Origin: Myrmaecium sp. VS I D KN 1
Lineage: Eukaryota; Ascomycota; Dothideomycetes; Valsariales; Valsariaceae
Direction of reading: 5' to 3'
NCBI GenBank assembly: GCA_019775845.1
Contig: JADQAV010000028.1
Location: 682,001 to 746,000 of the forward strand
DNA length: 64,000 bases
Part shown: one piece after another, positions 22,125 to 34,146 of the stretch
Position numbering within the stretch: the first letter of the stretch is position 1
How the letters are laid out: each line of letters opens with the position of its first letter
Made by a program: the position numbers and the translations under genes
The notes under the pieces: generated by a model
The model's database searches: none
Seen by the model: only the letters and a program-made list of their open reading frames with translations
What the model was told of the DNA's origin: nothing

Positions 22125-24041
22125 GTCGTGTAGCGCGAGGGTTCGTCCGAGATATCTACGGTCTGAGGGAACTGAACTGTTCGATATTGACGGAAGACAG
22201 AAGGGGACGGGACGGAAGAAGACGTCGAGGAGCTTGAATCTTATGCGGGGCAAGGCAAAGGCCAAGGCTAGGCGTTAGTGTGAATGGAACCTCGACAAAC
22301 GAAATGGAAATGGGCAAGGGCATGTCGCGCGTGCTCTGCGCCAACGGGCCAGGCCATCTTCTACGTCCCAAGGACTAAGGATCCTTCCACCTCTGCTCGT
22401 CTTCTGTAACCTCTCGGTAAACGCAAGAACAGGCCATGGATCTGATTTCCGCACCCGATGCCTACATAGGCAAGCAAGCAAGTATTCCAGATACCACAAC
22501 GACGCTACTCCTTTTTCCCCTGTGGTTATGTGTTAGATCAGAGATGACCACCGTAAGTGTTGAGGGACATTATGGAAGGCAGTTCATGCTCGAAACGTCA
22601 ATGTGTTTCGCACTTCCAAGGAAGTACTTGCACGGGTTTCTCTTGCAAGACGGTCTAACTGTAACTTCAGAAGTGCCACCGGGGTTGCTATAGACAAGGA
22701 TGTAATATGCCGTGTCGTAATAGGATCAGTCTGCTGTCTCCGCATATTTATATACCTCTCTCTCCTACCTAACAAGATAGCCTTGAATCGTATGCCTTTC
22801 TTCCTTCTGAATTGATATTAATGTCCTCCCTACCCTCCTTTTGTCGCGAGCTCTTATGCATGAGCATTCCGCCTACGGGACGATTCTGGAGGTACATGTA
22901 ACACGGCTGTCAACAGTTGGATGGTGCCGCAATCCAGTCTCACCGTCACCCGCGAACAGGAGCAATGAGGCTGATGGCTGTCTGCCAGAGCGAACGAAAG
23001 TCGTCTTCGCCCCGCTCGCATGACCACGTCTGGATGCAACAGGAGGATTGGGATCCCCGCACCATCGTACCGTGGAGATTGAGGCCAAGAAGGTTAAGAC
23101 AGCCTGTGACCATGCTTCGCAACCTCTCGTGCGCTGCAAACGCTGTGGAGCTCGCCTGCCGAGCCACGATGCCCGTTGGGTTTGCTTGGGATGAACCGTC
23201 TCGTCAGGCCATTGGCCGGACGGCGAATCGCTGCAGTAAATGCTGACAGCCCTTGCTCGCAAGCGGTGCGTTGTGTGTGAGGCGCCCTCTTCCAGACGAG
23301 CAAGTAGATTCAGTCGCACACGCAATGCCAGCTCGGGTCTGAGGACTGATAGGAAGACATACTCGAACACTTAATGCCCTAAAACTTTGTCTGCGATGTC
23401 TGGTGTAGAGGTAACGGCGGCAGCAGATCGGAAGTCCAACGAAGCCGTGACGCTAGCGAGCTAGCGGCGGACCTGGGGACCCCTAACTGGCGATCCGGGG
23501 AAGCACCAACATGGATCCTGGTAAACCGGATTTTGGCGTACAACAGACCATCACCAGCCATCGGAGGGGAAGCTGCTTTGGACAGACTTCAGGCGGAGGA
23601 TTATTCAGTAGCCACAGATGGGTTTGAGAGCCATAGGTCTGAGAAGAACTGACACTTATCAGTTCACCTTTGCTTAGGCGTGGAAAATCTCGCCAACTTC
23701 CAAACGTACAGACACGAGGTAGAACTGTGATGGTTTCTCTTAAATAAATATCGTGCTCAAAGATGAGAGGCTCTACGGTCAATACTATAACCCGGCTCCA
23801 CAACGCTGCTCCAGCGTAGGCAGCCATTGGTATGGAAACCACACATAAGCCAAAACTCCCAATTCACCATATATGCCCTAGAACACTATCTCTTAGAGTC
23901 CCATTATTGCACTCCTGGAATGGAGAGGGAAAGCAAAATATTGGCGATCGTCAAGGTCTTCAGCAAACGCCATGCATTATCCACGCTCCATGCGAAGGGT
24001 CGTGTCATCAGTACGGAAACCAGTATGACAATACCGCCACT
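22125..24041. other. Intergenic, 1.9 kb, largest gap in the window
   Basis: This holds the sugar transporter promoter and the 3' flank of the TFIIF gene. Frames on both strands are short and lack domain features. I found no tRNA, no repeat and no supported gene. A noncoding transcript or a small spliced gene cannot be excluded. Confidence 0.45.
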
Positions 24042-26333
24042 TCACTTTTTATTACCCTCCGCCGGTCTAGGATATAACTTCTTATCCTTCATTATGGCGC
24101 TATTTTTGACTGCAGCGATAAAGTCTTGCCTTCTGCTGTCAGGGACACGGCTTCTGAATGCGGCAAGAAGAGTGGCGATATTTGTGCCTTCTGGAGGAAT
24201 AGTCTGGCGTATCTCCTCGACAGTGGGGAATGGGAGGTCGGATGCAGCTGTTAAATCGAAAAGACGATTAGTAAGAGCGTTCATCGAACTGGCTTTGGTT
24301 TGATGGACTTACGCTTTGGGTTAGAAACCGCAGGAGAGCCTGCACGGCTACCGACGGCAGGGCTACCCGCCCTGCTGCCGCCCGGGGACCCAGCAGGTGT
24401 GCCGGCCGAAACATTGAGGCGTAGCTTCTGTTTTCTTCCTCCGTCTGTGACTTCACTATCACTTCCTGAGCCTGGAAATCGCTTCTTCTTCTTCGTTACT
24501 TCGGGACCAGACGTTGGTGGAAGACCTTCGGGAGACATTGGACGGGAGGCTGCGGATCCGGGAGCGGCATGCTTCTTCTTGGACTTCTTCCGGCTCGACT
24601 CATTCCCGCTAGTCTCTGAAGGATATTCGGGAGCTGGTCGCTTCAGGTTCAGAGACTTTTTCGAGGTATCAGATTGTTTGGGGGTGGTTGTGCCCTTGGT
24701 AGAGGTACCAGACGTCGGTACGCTTTCCTTGGTTTTACTTTTTTCGGCAGCTTTGCGCTCTTCTTCTTTCTTACGCTCTTCCTCCTTCTGACGTTCTGCC
24801 TCACTGTCTTCGGAATCACTCTGTTTCCACGAAATTAGCAAATTTTTCGATTTTTTCAACCAAAGGGTGGCAAATACATACGCTGGAGGCGTAAGGGTTG
24901 GACTCGCTGTCATCCTCGTAGTTGATATTCCTCTCACGCTTCTTGAGCGCCTTTCGATAGCCCTTCTCAATCTTTTTCTGCCTTTCCCTTGCAAGTCGCT
25001 CTTGTTCTTCTTCATCCCACACCTTCTTCTCGTCTTTGAGCGCGAATGTGTTCGCATTCAATTGCTCGTCACGAATCTTCTTCTCTGCAGCTTTGGTCTC
25101 TTCTTCATCGCCCTCAAATAAGCCATTCACACCTTCCTCATCATCTGCAAAATCTTCTTCAATGTTGAAATCTATATCATCAGCATCAGCACGGGATTCT
25201 ACTTTGACAGGCGCATCATCCGCATCCCGCAGGGGCTTCCTCTCTTCATCATCACGACCAGCGTTCCTGACGTGTAATCGGGATGCTCTTTGCCGATCTA
25301 TTTCCATGCGCTTCTGTGCATCCTGGTGTTTTTCAAATGCACTGAATATAGCAGCCGGAGCACGTGCTGCGCCGCCTTTTTTCCAGAGCTCATCCGCTTG
25401 GTCAGCAGTAAAGCCGATGCCCTTCGACTTTTGTGTAAACCTGTACCACTTCTCGAGCGGGATGATGCGAAAATTTCCACCATCAAACATCAGTACCACG
25501 TGGCTTTCGGAGAGCACTGCCTCATAGGCTCCAGTCCAAGTATTCTTGTTGTCGAAGTCTTCAAGATGCCAAGGCAGAGCCTCTTCATAGCGAAGTTGTT
25601 GCCGCTTTTGCTGCTCGGGGGTGTCGTTACGTGAATAGACCTGTTCCACTTTCTTCTGGAAGGCGGGTGTCCTATTAGTCTTCTGAGAAGGAGCAATCTG
25701 CGCGAGGTTGGCTTCTCTGATCCGTCTCCGTTCCTCCTTGGCCGCTTCATTCTTCTCTCTCTCCTTTTCCGCCTCTGGATCCTCTTTGACATCCTCCATA
25801 GCATTAGCACCTGCACCACTTGGACCCGCTCGGGGATCCCTCCGATGGAGCCGAACGGGACGAGTGAACTGCGATTCGTCGAAGATATTCACAGGAGTTT
25901 TGCTGTGCATCTTCATTACATGATGCCGAAGCCCTTCCAGCAATTCTTTCTTCGTCACTGTGAGCTTATATACCTGTGGTTTTGGCTGTTCCTGCTCTTC
26001 AACTTTGATATGGGGTTCTCTCGGCGGGTTTGCGCTGACAGGTGCCGGGCCTTGGCTGGTAGCCGTTCCGTGGACGCCGTTGTTTGATCCAGCTAATGCG
26101 GGTGCAGGTCGCTGTTGCGGGGTAGGTCTGCGTACTTGCTTTTTCTTATTCAGGGCTGCGGCGAAGGGGTTGTCATTAGGCCTGCGACGAATTATCTTTT
26201 TCGGAGGCACTCCATTCGAAGGAACGTTGTTCGTATGCGGGCTGGGGGAAGCCGCGGCAGGCGCAGACACTCCGTTGTGAAGAGGAGCGCGTTGCGCGTT
26301 CATGGCATTGCCGTTATTCTGATCGGATGCCAT
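24042..26333 (-). CDS. Transcription initiation factor TFIIF, alpha subunit (RAP74/Tfg1)
   Basis: Exons 26333-24882, 24820-24313 and 24247-24042 (introns 61 and 65 bp) give 721 residues. The N-terminal half has the TFIIF dimerisation region: after a disordered start come KLTVTKKELLEGLRHHVMKM, an FTRPVRLHRRDPRA segment, and LPWHLEDFDNKNTWTGAYEA with HVVLMFDGGNFRIIPLEKWYRF, all typical of the triple-barrel domain shared with RAP74. A long acidic then Lys/Ser/Glu-rich linker follows. The C-terminal winged helix is FPTVEEIRQTIPPEGTNIAT onward. The factor binds RNA polymerase II with TFIIF beta and supports initiation and elongation in the nucleus. A Met four codons upstream is an alternative start. 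It is divergent from the nucleotidyltransferase gene with 655 bp between starts. Confidence 0.94.
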
Positions 26334-26988
26334 TTTAAGGGGCAAGGATAACGTGCGTGAGAGGGCGAGGTTGCAGTCGGGGAGGTCTATGGCGAAAGGG
26401 CAGGCCGCTGCGATTCGTGATAGAACTTCGAAGGTGATCGGGATCGCGCGGCCACTTATGACAGAAAGAGCGGTGCTGAGAAGGGGCAGTAAGGACGTCG
26501 GACTGCTGGATCAGTGCTGTCGTTACTGGCTTTGTCCTTCAAAGAAAGCGACGTTGTCGGTTGCGTACATCACCGAAGGCCCCAGTTCGGCGGAAGCTTG
26601 TGGCGCTCGAGCTGTAAGTCCGACGCAACAAAGTTCAACCGCTCCGACGACCCTTCAACCGCGGGGCCAGGCACTAACCACCTACCTATATAAGCACTGA
26701 ATCATGAGCTGCAAACCAGTGCGGGCTGCAACGTGCGTCTCTAGATTTGTTAGCGATTGACGGATTATCTTCTGGCTGACTCACAGTATGTAATCATCCA
26801 GAACAACTTCATTCACATGGACACGACCCGCCGGATCGCTCGGTAGCTCAAGGCGAAGAAATCACTGGCGCCTGTGGTTATCAGAATTGAATCTGTCAGA
26901 AACAGCACGTTTCAGAAAGCCGAACTGTTCGGAGGCAAGGGTTTCGACTCTAATCTGCACTGCTGTATCCGCAGGTTCCGAACCCAGT
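26334..26988. other. Divergent promoter, TFIIF alpha / nucleotidyltransferase
   Basis: 655 bp between two divergent starts. The right part, just before 26989, has a possible leader intron acceptor (TATCCGCAG at about 26966-26974). No gene seen. Confidence 0.5.
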
Positions 26989-28986
26989 ATGGCAGGGAAT
27001 CAGATAAATTTGGAGGAGCAGCTGCGTTCCATGATTCTAAGCAATGCTCCTCCAGACAATCCCGACAGACAACACATCTCTACGCATACTCCTTCAGCCA
27101 CGCAACCACAGACTGTCCGGGGTCAAAGCAATTCCCCACGCTTCAGAGGCCAGCATCAACCAGGTAGATCATTTCAACAGCCGCATCCTTTCAGAAGCTA
27201 TCACCAAGGCAGGAGTAGCCTAAGCCAGAGCTCTCTCGATTTTCCAGCCATTCAACAAGCTCCCATTGCTCCGTCACAAAGCATACCCCAACCTCGCCGT
27301 GGCGACTCTCCGCGGTACATGAATGAAAGCCATCATCCTCCACGGCTCCTATCGCGACAGCAGCCCCCCAGGGGGGTGCACAACGGTTCGTCTGAAGCTC
27401 CTGGAAGTCCACCCGTGCAGCAGCGCTTCCATCAACCATCATTGTACCAGTCGCAATCGTATAACGAAGCATTCACTGCGCAGTGTAGATACCTTGAAGA
27501 CGTCGCCAAGATCGAGATTCCTCGTGTGGAGATTTCAGAAACTGAACGCCTTGAAAAGGAGTCGTTTCGAAAACGTTTGGAAGAGTTATGTAACGCGGCG
27601 CTTTCAGATGAACACGATGGAGCAATTGCTAAACTTGAGCTACGATGTTTTGGTAGCATCAGCTCTGGTTTCGCCATCAAGGGTTCTGATATGGACCTTG
27701 CAATAGTACCAACATGGCGAGACAGCTCACGCCCATCATCCGCATCTATGGAGCAGGCGATCCCACGGTTGATCGAGAAGAAATTACTCGAGCATGGATA
27801 CGGAGCCCGGTTGTTGACTCGCACCCGCGTGCCTATTATCAAAGTGTGCGAAAGTCCGACGCCGGAGCTTTATCGAGCTCTACGTGCGGAACGCCGGAAG
27901 TGGGATCGGATTGGCTATGACGGAGGACCCATCGACGCTAAAGCTCCTCCGGAGCCAAAACCAATTGCTATAAGGACTCTTGCGGAACCGCATGTCAGCC
28001 CTTTCCCTGGCGAACCTGCGCCTGATTTCGGAAGTCAAAAGCCCACAGAAGCCACAAGCATGTCCTCTGCTCACGAGACGAAAGACGTTGACTGGTGGGC
28101 GGGGCTTGACGATGCCAACAAGCGTAGAACCTCTAAGCCTTGGCTGCGCGAAAAAGCTCTTGGGCCGCTAGACTTCCCAAAGGTCGGGGTCGGTATACAG
28201 AGCGACATCAACTTCTCTAATTCGTTGGCTCTGCATAATACCGCTCTTCTTCGCTGCTATTCCTTGTGCGATCCGCGAGTCCAGCCCATGGTTCTCTTCG
28301 TCAAGGCTTGGGCGAAGAGGAGAAAAATCAATAGCAGTTATAGCGGGACACTCTCTTCATATGGCTATGTTCTCATGGTCTTGCACTACCTGATCAATGT
28401 CGCCAGTCCTCCCGTCCTGCCGAACCTACAACTTCTGCGACTTGCAAAGGATGGTACTACCACCGAACCTCTGGGTAACGCGGAGAGTCTCACCGTGGAA
28501 GGATGGACGGTGAACTTTTGGCGCGACGAGAATGCCATAAAACAGGCGGCACGTGAACATCGACTAACCCAAAATCGTGACCCGTTACCCGTACTGCTTA
28601 GGGGCTTCTTTCAGTACTTTGCCGTCACCGGCCTGAACTTCCCCAGTAACTACTCTGGCTTCTCATGGACTCAGGACGTTCTCTCGCTGCGCACGCCATG
28701 GGGCATACGCAGCAAGAGCTCAAAGGGATGGACGGGCGCTAAGACGGTGACTAAAGATGGGAAAGAGGTCAGAAACCGCTACCTCTTCGCCATTGAGGAT
28801 CCGTTTGAGCTGGACCACAATGTTGCGAGGACGGTCACACATCCTGGTATCGTTGCCATCAGGGACGAGTTCAGGAGGGCATGGCGGATATTATTGAGCA
28901 TCGGGCGACACAGTACGCCGGAAGGGGGTTTGTTCGATCCCGTCGAGGAATCGGTGCTGCCGGTATCGCCATATGATCAGCTTTGA
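26989..28986 (+). CDS. Cid1-family terminal nucleotidyltransferase (CutA-like)
   Basis: A single exon of 665 residues from ATG at 26989. The first 165 residues are Gln/Pro/Ser-rich. The polymerase beta-like core follows: FGSISSGFAIKGSDMDLAIV gives the GS box (222-223) and two metal-binding Asp (234, 236), and the third Asp is in GIQSDINFSN (406). The central domain is strikingly like fission yeast Cid1: LALHNTALL, LFVKAWAKRRKIN and GTLSSYGYVLMVLHYL. The PAP-associated part ends RYLFAIEDPFELDHNVARTV, with His610 at the place of Cid1 His336, the residue that favours UTP over ATP. The enzyme is therefore predicted to add short U or mixed C/U tails to mRNA 3' ends, as CutA does in Aspergillus, marking them for decapping and decay. 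The insertion between the second and third Asp is long (about 170 residues). Confidence 0.93.
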   Translation: MAGNQINLEEQLRSMILSNAPPDNPDRQHISTHTPSATQPQTVRGQSNSPRFRGQHQPGRSFQQPHPFRSYHQGRSSLSQSSLDFPAIQQAPIAPSQSIPQPRRGDSPRYMNESHHPPRLLSRQQPPRGVHNGSSEAPGSPPVQQRFHQPSLYQSQSYNEAFTAQCRYLEDVAKIEIPRVEISETERLEKESFRKRLEELCNAALSDEHDGAIAKLELRCFGSISSGFAIKGSDMDLAIVPTWRDSSRPSSASMEQAIPRLIEKKLLEHGYGARLLTRTRVPIIKVCESPTPELYRALRAERRKWDRIGYDGGPIDAKAPPEPKPIAIRTLAEPHVSPFPGEPAPDFGSQKPTEATSMSSAHETKDVDWWAGLDDANKRRTSKPWLREKALGPLDFPKVGVGIQSDINFSNSLALHNTALLRCYSLCDPRVQPMVLFVKAWAKRRKINSSYSGTLSSYGYVLMVLHYLINVASPPVLPNLQLLRLAKDGTTTEPLGNAESLTVEGWTVNFWRDENAIKQAAREHRLTQNRDPLPVLLRGFFQYFAVTGLNFPSNYSGFSWTQDVLSLRTPWGIRSKSSKGWTGAKTVTKDGKEVRNRYLFAIEDPFELDHNVARTVTHPGIVAIRDEFRRAWRILLSIGRHSTPEGGLFDPVEESVLPVSPYDQL

Positions 28987-30059
28987 GACACGATGCAAAG
29001 GGTCGGCGGCCCTCCGAAACGCCACGACTGTTACTGTCTTAAGCTGTTCCGGGATGAGGGAGTGCGTGGATGGCAGTGGATCGTGCCGCTGCCTGCGGAC
29101 CTGCGTGAGGTCGGGTAATGAGTCCCTGTAGGAACGATTTAATTTCTATGAAGAGACGACGAAACGAAAGTACACGAAATCCTCGAAATGATCTTGCGCC
29201 AAATCTCTCCAGATCTGGTGCCTGGCACAATATTTTCGCAAAAAGGGCAAATTCTGGTAGACTATAACATGATATACTACATTTTTTATTTATCTTCAAG
29301 CTCTTGGGGGGTAATTCTTACTGTCGACGAAGGGCAGCTAGACGTTAGCAGACTGCTAAAGCTACATACTGTACCTACTGTTAGTGACGATGGGTGGGTC
29401 TGGAGCTTCACCTCGCATGCAATGAGTGGTGACGGGCATGCCACGTTTTGCCCATGGACGGAACGCCAGCTGTCTTACCTCAATTCCGAGAGCCGTCGCC
29501 GCGGCGGATCGAAAGTGCCGTGTCATGCGACAAGCCGGTTGTCACTTTTTAGCAATTGCTGCAAACCTTTCATCGTACTATCACGCTCCCAACCATGCCG
29601 GTGGCTGTGGTCTGTTCGGCGCGGCCTCTGATAGGTCACTTGCTGGCCTTCACCGCTTAGACACCGTTGCGACCCTGGCAAGGCTGGACAGCAAGTCCAC
29701 GATCCACGATCTCGTCTTTTTCCGCCTCCGCCCTCAGCACTCGCAGGCTTACGAATCGTCGGGAGGCCGACACGACGCCGTTCTGTACTTGGTACCGCGA
29801 CGCCGGAGTGTGAACAGGTCCGCCCGACTTCTGGTCTACCCACACACCCACACTGCGACAAGATAGCCTCCCGAGGCTTTCCCGGACACCGCAAAGACCA
29901 CCGCTCACCGCTCCCCCGCACACTGTTCACTGCGACCGATGCATATGCTCTCATAATCTCCGCAGAGCCCTGAAGCTCGTGCTTCCCCAGAACATCACTT
30001 GCAGAGTCCGATCGCTGAAGTAGCGACGACCAATTTTTTCCCCTTCGCCTATTTCAGTC
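28987..30059. other. Intergenic, 1.07 kb
   Basis: Downstream of the nucleotidyltransferase and upstream of the RBR ligase. Short frames only, none supported. It presumably holds the 3' UTR and the RBR promoter. Confidence 0.5.
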
Positions 30060-32152
30060 ATGGTGCAGCACGAAGAGCGGTCGAGGGAAAAGGAGGGTCG
30101 GGAGCACAGAAGAAGGCGACACAAACACCGGGAGAAGGGAAAGGAGCGACATGACGGTTCGGATAGCGACGGTCAGCACGTTTATAGCAAGGAGGTCCGC
30201 CAAGCCGCCCACGCCAGTCGGCGTGCGCTCAGGGACAAGACGACCGAAAGTCAACGCAATAAGACGGCATTGAAGGGATCCGGGGTGTCGAAGTCCAAGG
30301 CCCCGGAGAAGAGCGCGCCTGTGAAGTCGACCCGTGTGTCCACTGGCAAGACTTCAAAAGCGCCGAAGAAAGTGGAAGTGAAAGCGGAACAGACGAAATC
30401 AAAGCCGGAGGCCTCAGCTCCGGTCGATGGAAAGACGAAAGTTGCAAGGTGCGCTAGTAAAATATCGTTCGGACGAGCATATACTGATATTGATGCAGAA
30501 AGTCTTCGGTCCGTGACCCGAAGCGGACTTCTCTTACCCGACCGATCCCCCAGAGAAGTGCTACCGTTGCCGCTCGCACCTCCCAGGTCCCTACGGCGAC
30601 AGGCGCAACGAGAAAGAGACCGGAGTCAATGCCGGCGAAACCTACGACAGTAGAGTCGGCTCCTGAATCTACCCCCAACAAGGCCAACAGAAAGAGTACC
30701 GGGCTGTTAGGGGTGTTCTTTGGGGCAGCGCCGGCTCGTCCGCCTCCCGCGCCGGTAAAGAAGTACAGGTCCCCCACCATCAGTTCGTGGTTCTGTTTCT
30801 AATCTACCGTGGCAGCATCGAATGCGTCATCTGCCTCGGAGATGATATCCCAGCGACCAAAGCCGCCAAGCTGGGATGTGGCCATCGCATGTGCCATGCC
30901 TGCTTAAAGCGGCAGTTCGAGCTCTCGGTCACGGACCCGCAGCATATGCCTCCTCGGTGCTGCACCGAGGAGCACATCCCGCTCAAACACGTCGACCGGC
31001 TCTTCAGCGATAAATTCAAGATCCAGTGGAACAAGAAGTATCAGGAGTACAAGACCAAGAACCGGATCTACTGCCCGGCGAAAGGGTGCGGTGAATGGAT
31101 CAAGCCGTCGCACATGCATGTGGACGCGGTGACTGGACGCAAGTACGGGAAGTGCAACCGCTGCAAGACGAAAGTGTGCGTGCGGTGCAATGGGAAATGG
31201 CATGTCAAGAAGGAATGTCCCAAGGACGAGGAGACCAAACGATTCGCGGAGATTGCCAGGGAGAGGGGCTGGCAGCAATGCTACAATTGCAAGGCCATGG
31301 TCGAGCTGAAGGAAGGCTGTAACCATATGACCTGGTGAGTGCCGGCTTTGTGAGTTCTTTTCGAAGACATGGCAGTACTGATGGTCGATTTCCAGTCGTT
31401 GTACCGCCCAGTTCTGCATGATGTGTGCCGCCCGCTGGAAGACGTGCAGTTGTCCGTGGTTCAACTACACCAACGAGGAAGAGGAGGAGCGGCCGCAAGT
31501 GAACATCGCGGAACCCATGCGCATCCTTGCCCAGATCCGCCGTGATCCGTGGGGAATGCTGTGGAACAATCCCGGCGCGCGACCGGCCTCTCCGCCGCAC
31601 GAGCCCGCTCCTCCGGCGGCACCCGCAGATAACCCCCAACCGCCCGAGCCTCGGCAGCGACCTGCCGCGCAACGGGCGGCGGCGCCTCGAGGGAGCGCCC
31701 GCCCCGCGAACCGGCGCACCACCACCACGGCTCGTCGCCGGGCCCGCGAGCAGGAGGAACAAGATGCCGCCCTCGCCCAGGCGCTGCAGGAGCAGCTCAA
31801 CATCAACGACGATACCGGCGCCGACGCCGGCGCCGCCGCCGAGGAGGCCCGGGTCTTCGGCTTCGGCAACGGCGGCGGACACCACATGAACGAGCGCTAC
31901 GCCGTGCGTCCGCCGGCGCCGGGGCCGCAGCAGCAGCAGCAGCAGCCGTCGCGGAACCGGAACGGGGCGGCGCCTGCTGCGGGGCGCGCGGCCGAGACGC
32001 CGCTGAGGAGGGCGATGACGGATTTGCTGCGGGAGCGGAGCGGTCGCGGCGAGGGGCCCCGTCGCGGTGCGGAGGGGCTGGCGAGCTGGTTTCAACACGG
32101 GGCTCGGGATCCGGCGGAGGCGGAGGGGAGGGCTTCGCGGCGGAGACGCTGA
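30060..32152 (+). CDS. RBR (RING-IBR-RING) E3 ubiquitin ligase
   Basis: Four exons (30060-30448, 30499-30768, 30816-31334, 31396-32152; introns 50, 47 and 61 bp) give 644 residues. The first 220 are Lys/Arg/Ser/Pro-rich. RING1 begins IECVICLGDD (Cys223, Cys226), with GCGHRMCHACLKRQF. The IBR follows with YCPAKGCGEWI and CNRCKTKVCVRCNGKWH. RING2 has WQQCYNCKAMVELKEGCNHM; Cys388 in GCNHMTC matches the catalytic cysteine of the Ariadne/parkin group that forms a thioester with ubiquitin, and CRCTAQFCMMCAARWKTCSC completes the zinc ligands. The C-tail is Ala/Pro/Arg-rich with a Gln7 run. The second intron has an unusual GTCCCC donor but a good CTAATC branch site, and phase agrees. The substrate is unknown. 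Confidence 0.92.
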
Positions 32153-32701
32153 TCGATTGGTTGCTGGAAGGTGTGGATGTGGTGTGGTGTGGCGTGCGGC
32201 TCGGAGTGGAGTGTGATGGGAGCTGTGATGATGAACGATGGTCACGACACGAACTGATGAACTTTGCGCAGGTTTGGTTAAAGTTCCCCCTTTCTTTTCT
32301 TTCGTTTGGCGGGACGTTTTTCATTCTACGTGCGTGTGTGTGGTTGACGTCGCGCACGGGAGGGAAGGGATCATCCAACAATTCGATACCCCCTGGTTTT
32401 TCTTTTCTTCCTTTCGTTCCTTTCTTTCTTCTTTGGCGAAGCGGCTTCGGATGTCTTTGTGGAAGAAACAGATATGATTTTATGTATGTATGACGGACAC
32501 ATGACGGAAATGACGTGACGGATCTTATGGTGGAGAAAGACGAGATGGATATCTTCTTTTGGTCGTCACTCCTTTGCTTGTTTTAGGAGGATTTGGTTTG
32601 GACTCGTTACGTACGTACGGATGTATGTATGTAGTTTGATGAATTGGAGAGATTTTCATGATGATTCGTTTTCCTTTTTTCATTTCTCTTGTTATTCTTC
32701 T
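32153..32701. other. Convergent 3' flanks, RBR ligase / HGH1
   Basis: 549 bp between converging stops. It is T-rich on the plus strand with short GTAT repeats near 32620. Both 3' UTRs are expected here; no gene seen. Confidence 0.55.
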
Positions 32702-34146
32702 CTATAAGATCTCGACGATCTCCTCATCCTCGGTGATCTCCTGGATCTTCGGCTGCTCATCATCGTCGCCCTCGCCCTCCTCCTTCCGCATGATGACCTG
32801 GACAAGCCGGTCGCATGCCTCCCGGACGCCGTCGTCATCCACGGCCAAATGGGTCTCCCGGATGATGGGGTAGACCTTGACGTTGCGGAGGACGTCGCGG
32901 CCGCCGCGGGTGGCCGTCAGCAGCATCAGGGTCTCGAGGTGGGTCTTGACGATCTCGTTGTCGGGCTCGCGCTCCTTGTCGGGCGGGAGGAGCTGGAGGT
33001 CCTCGAGCATGCCCTCCGTGTCCTCCTCGCTGTACTCCTCCGCGCCCATGATGGGCAGCAGGACGTAGGGGAGCAGGTTCACGCCGTCGAGGTCGAGGAG
33101 ACGGGGGTGCGCGGGCACCTCGAAGGCGACGTTCTTCAGGGTGCTGGCGACGCCCCGCCGCCGGACGACGCTCTTGTGCTCGGTGAAGACGGTGAGTTTG
33201 GTGAGGGGGATGACGGCGTCGTCGCGGTCGTTGGGCGTGACGAAGTAGCTCCGGCCGTCCGGGTACTTGGCCATGTCGGCGAAGAAGTACGCCAGGTAGT
33301 CGTAGTCGGCGTGCTTGTTGTACCGGCCCTCGGCTCCCTTGACGAAGCAGTCCATCAGCTGGTCCATCGCGTTCTTCGAAGTGGAGAGGTCCTTTGGCGG
33401 CGCTTCGGCGCGCTCAAGCGTGAGGAGTCTCTTCAGGCTGTCGGATTTGGCGAGGTTGGCGAGAAGCATGGCCAGTTCGTTGGCGTTAGGCTCTTTCGAA
33501 CTCTACGTTGCGAGAGGAAGGACGGGAAGAGTATGCGTCAGACTGGCCTTTCCGAAGGTAGAGGAGGAGCAAGACATACCGTGATCCGCAACAATATCGA
33601 TTTGAGGAACTCATCGTCCTCGGCCAGGTTCTTCAGCACCTCCTGATCGTCGGAGATATTGATGAGGATGGTGAGGGCATTTTTCGCGATCGGCTAGAAA
33701 GAGCGGTGCCATTGCAGGCAAAAGATGTGAGCCGCCGTGTTCCAATATGATAGCCTCCATGCCGCCGGCTAACATGCTGACTCCCGCTTATGTTTTCCGT
33801 ACCGGATAGTCTTTGATCAAGAGTTTGAGGTCCTTGACCGGCGTCAGCTGCCCCGTCTTGAAGATCTCGGGCTGTGACGTGGAGTATCCGACGAGGTGCT
33901 CGGCGGCTGGAGGAGAAAAGCGTTTGGGTCTCGTAAGCTTTCTGTTGTTTTCTGGGAGGGGAGAATCGGAGCGGAGGGTGAAGGTGGAGGTAGGTCGTGG
34001 AGGAGGACGCGCATACCAACTTGGCGGATCTGAGTGTTTCCATGGTGGAGGAATTCCACAAGCTTGACACGGGGGAGAAAGGTTTAGTTGACCAGCCTGT
34101 AATAATAGCGACTGGGGTTGCTCACCTCCTCTAACTCGGTCGGCAT
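32702..34146 (-). CDS. hgh1: Hgh1 family armadillo-like cochaperone
   Basis: Five exons (34146-34126, 34062-34017, 33906-33803, 33693-33580, 33502-32702; introns 63, 110, 109 and 77 bp) give 361 residues. The first coding exon is just seven codons (MPTELEE) and the second continues LVEFLHHGNTQIRQV. The family pattern is clear: AAEHLVGYS, LKLLIKDYP, KNALTILINISDD, LAMLLANLAKSD, and a C-terminal RETHLAVDDDGVREACDRLV. Hgh1 (FAM203/BRP16) is a cytosolic armadillo-repeat adaptor that helps fold elongation factor eEF2 with TRiC and Hsp90; that function comes from yeast and is inferred here. The length fits the family. No motif is missing. The dense 5' introns mean that most of the N-terminus lies in very short exons. 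Confidence 0.92.

Noticed and set aside
22125-24041. Several 60-165-codon frames in the 1.9-kb gap
   Set aside because: Overlapping frames on both strands, no domain, no consistent splice structure.
31205-32245. 346-codon minus-strand frame opposite the RBR ligase
   Set aside because: Arg/Pro-rich mirror of the ligase tail; no start context or domain.
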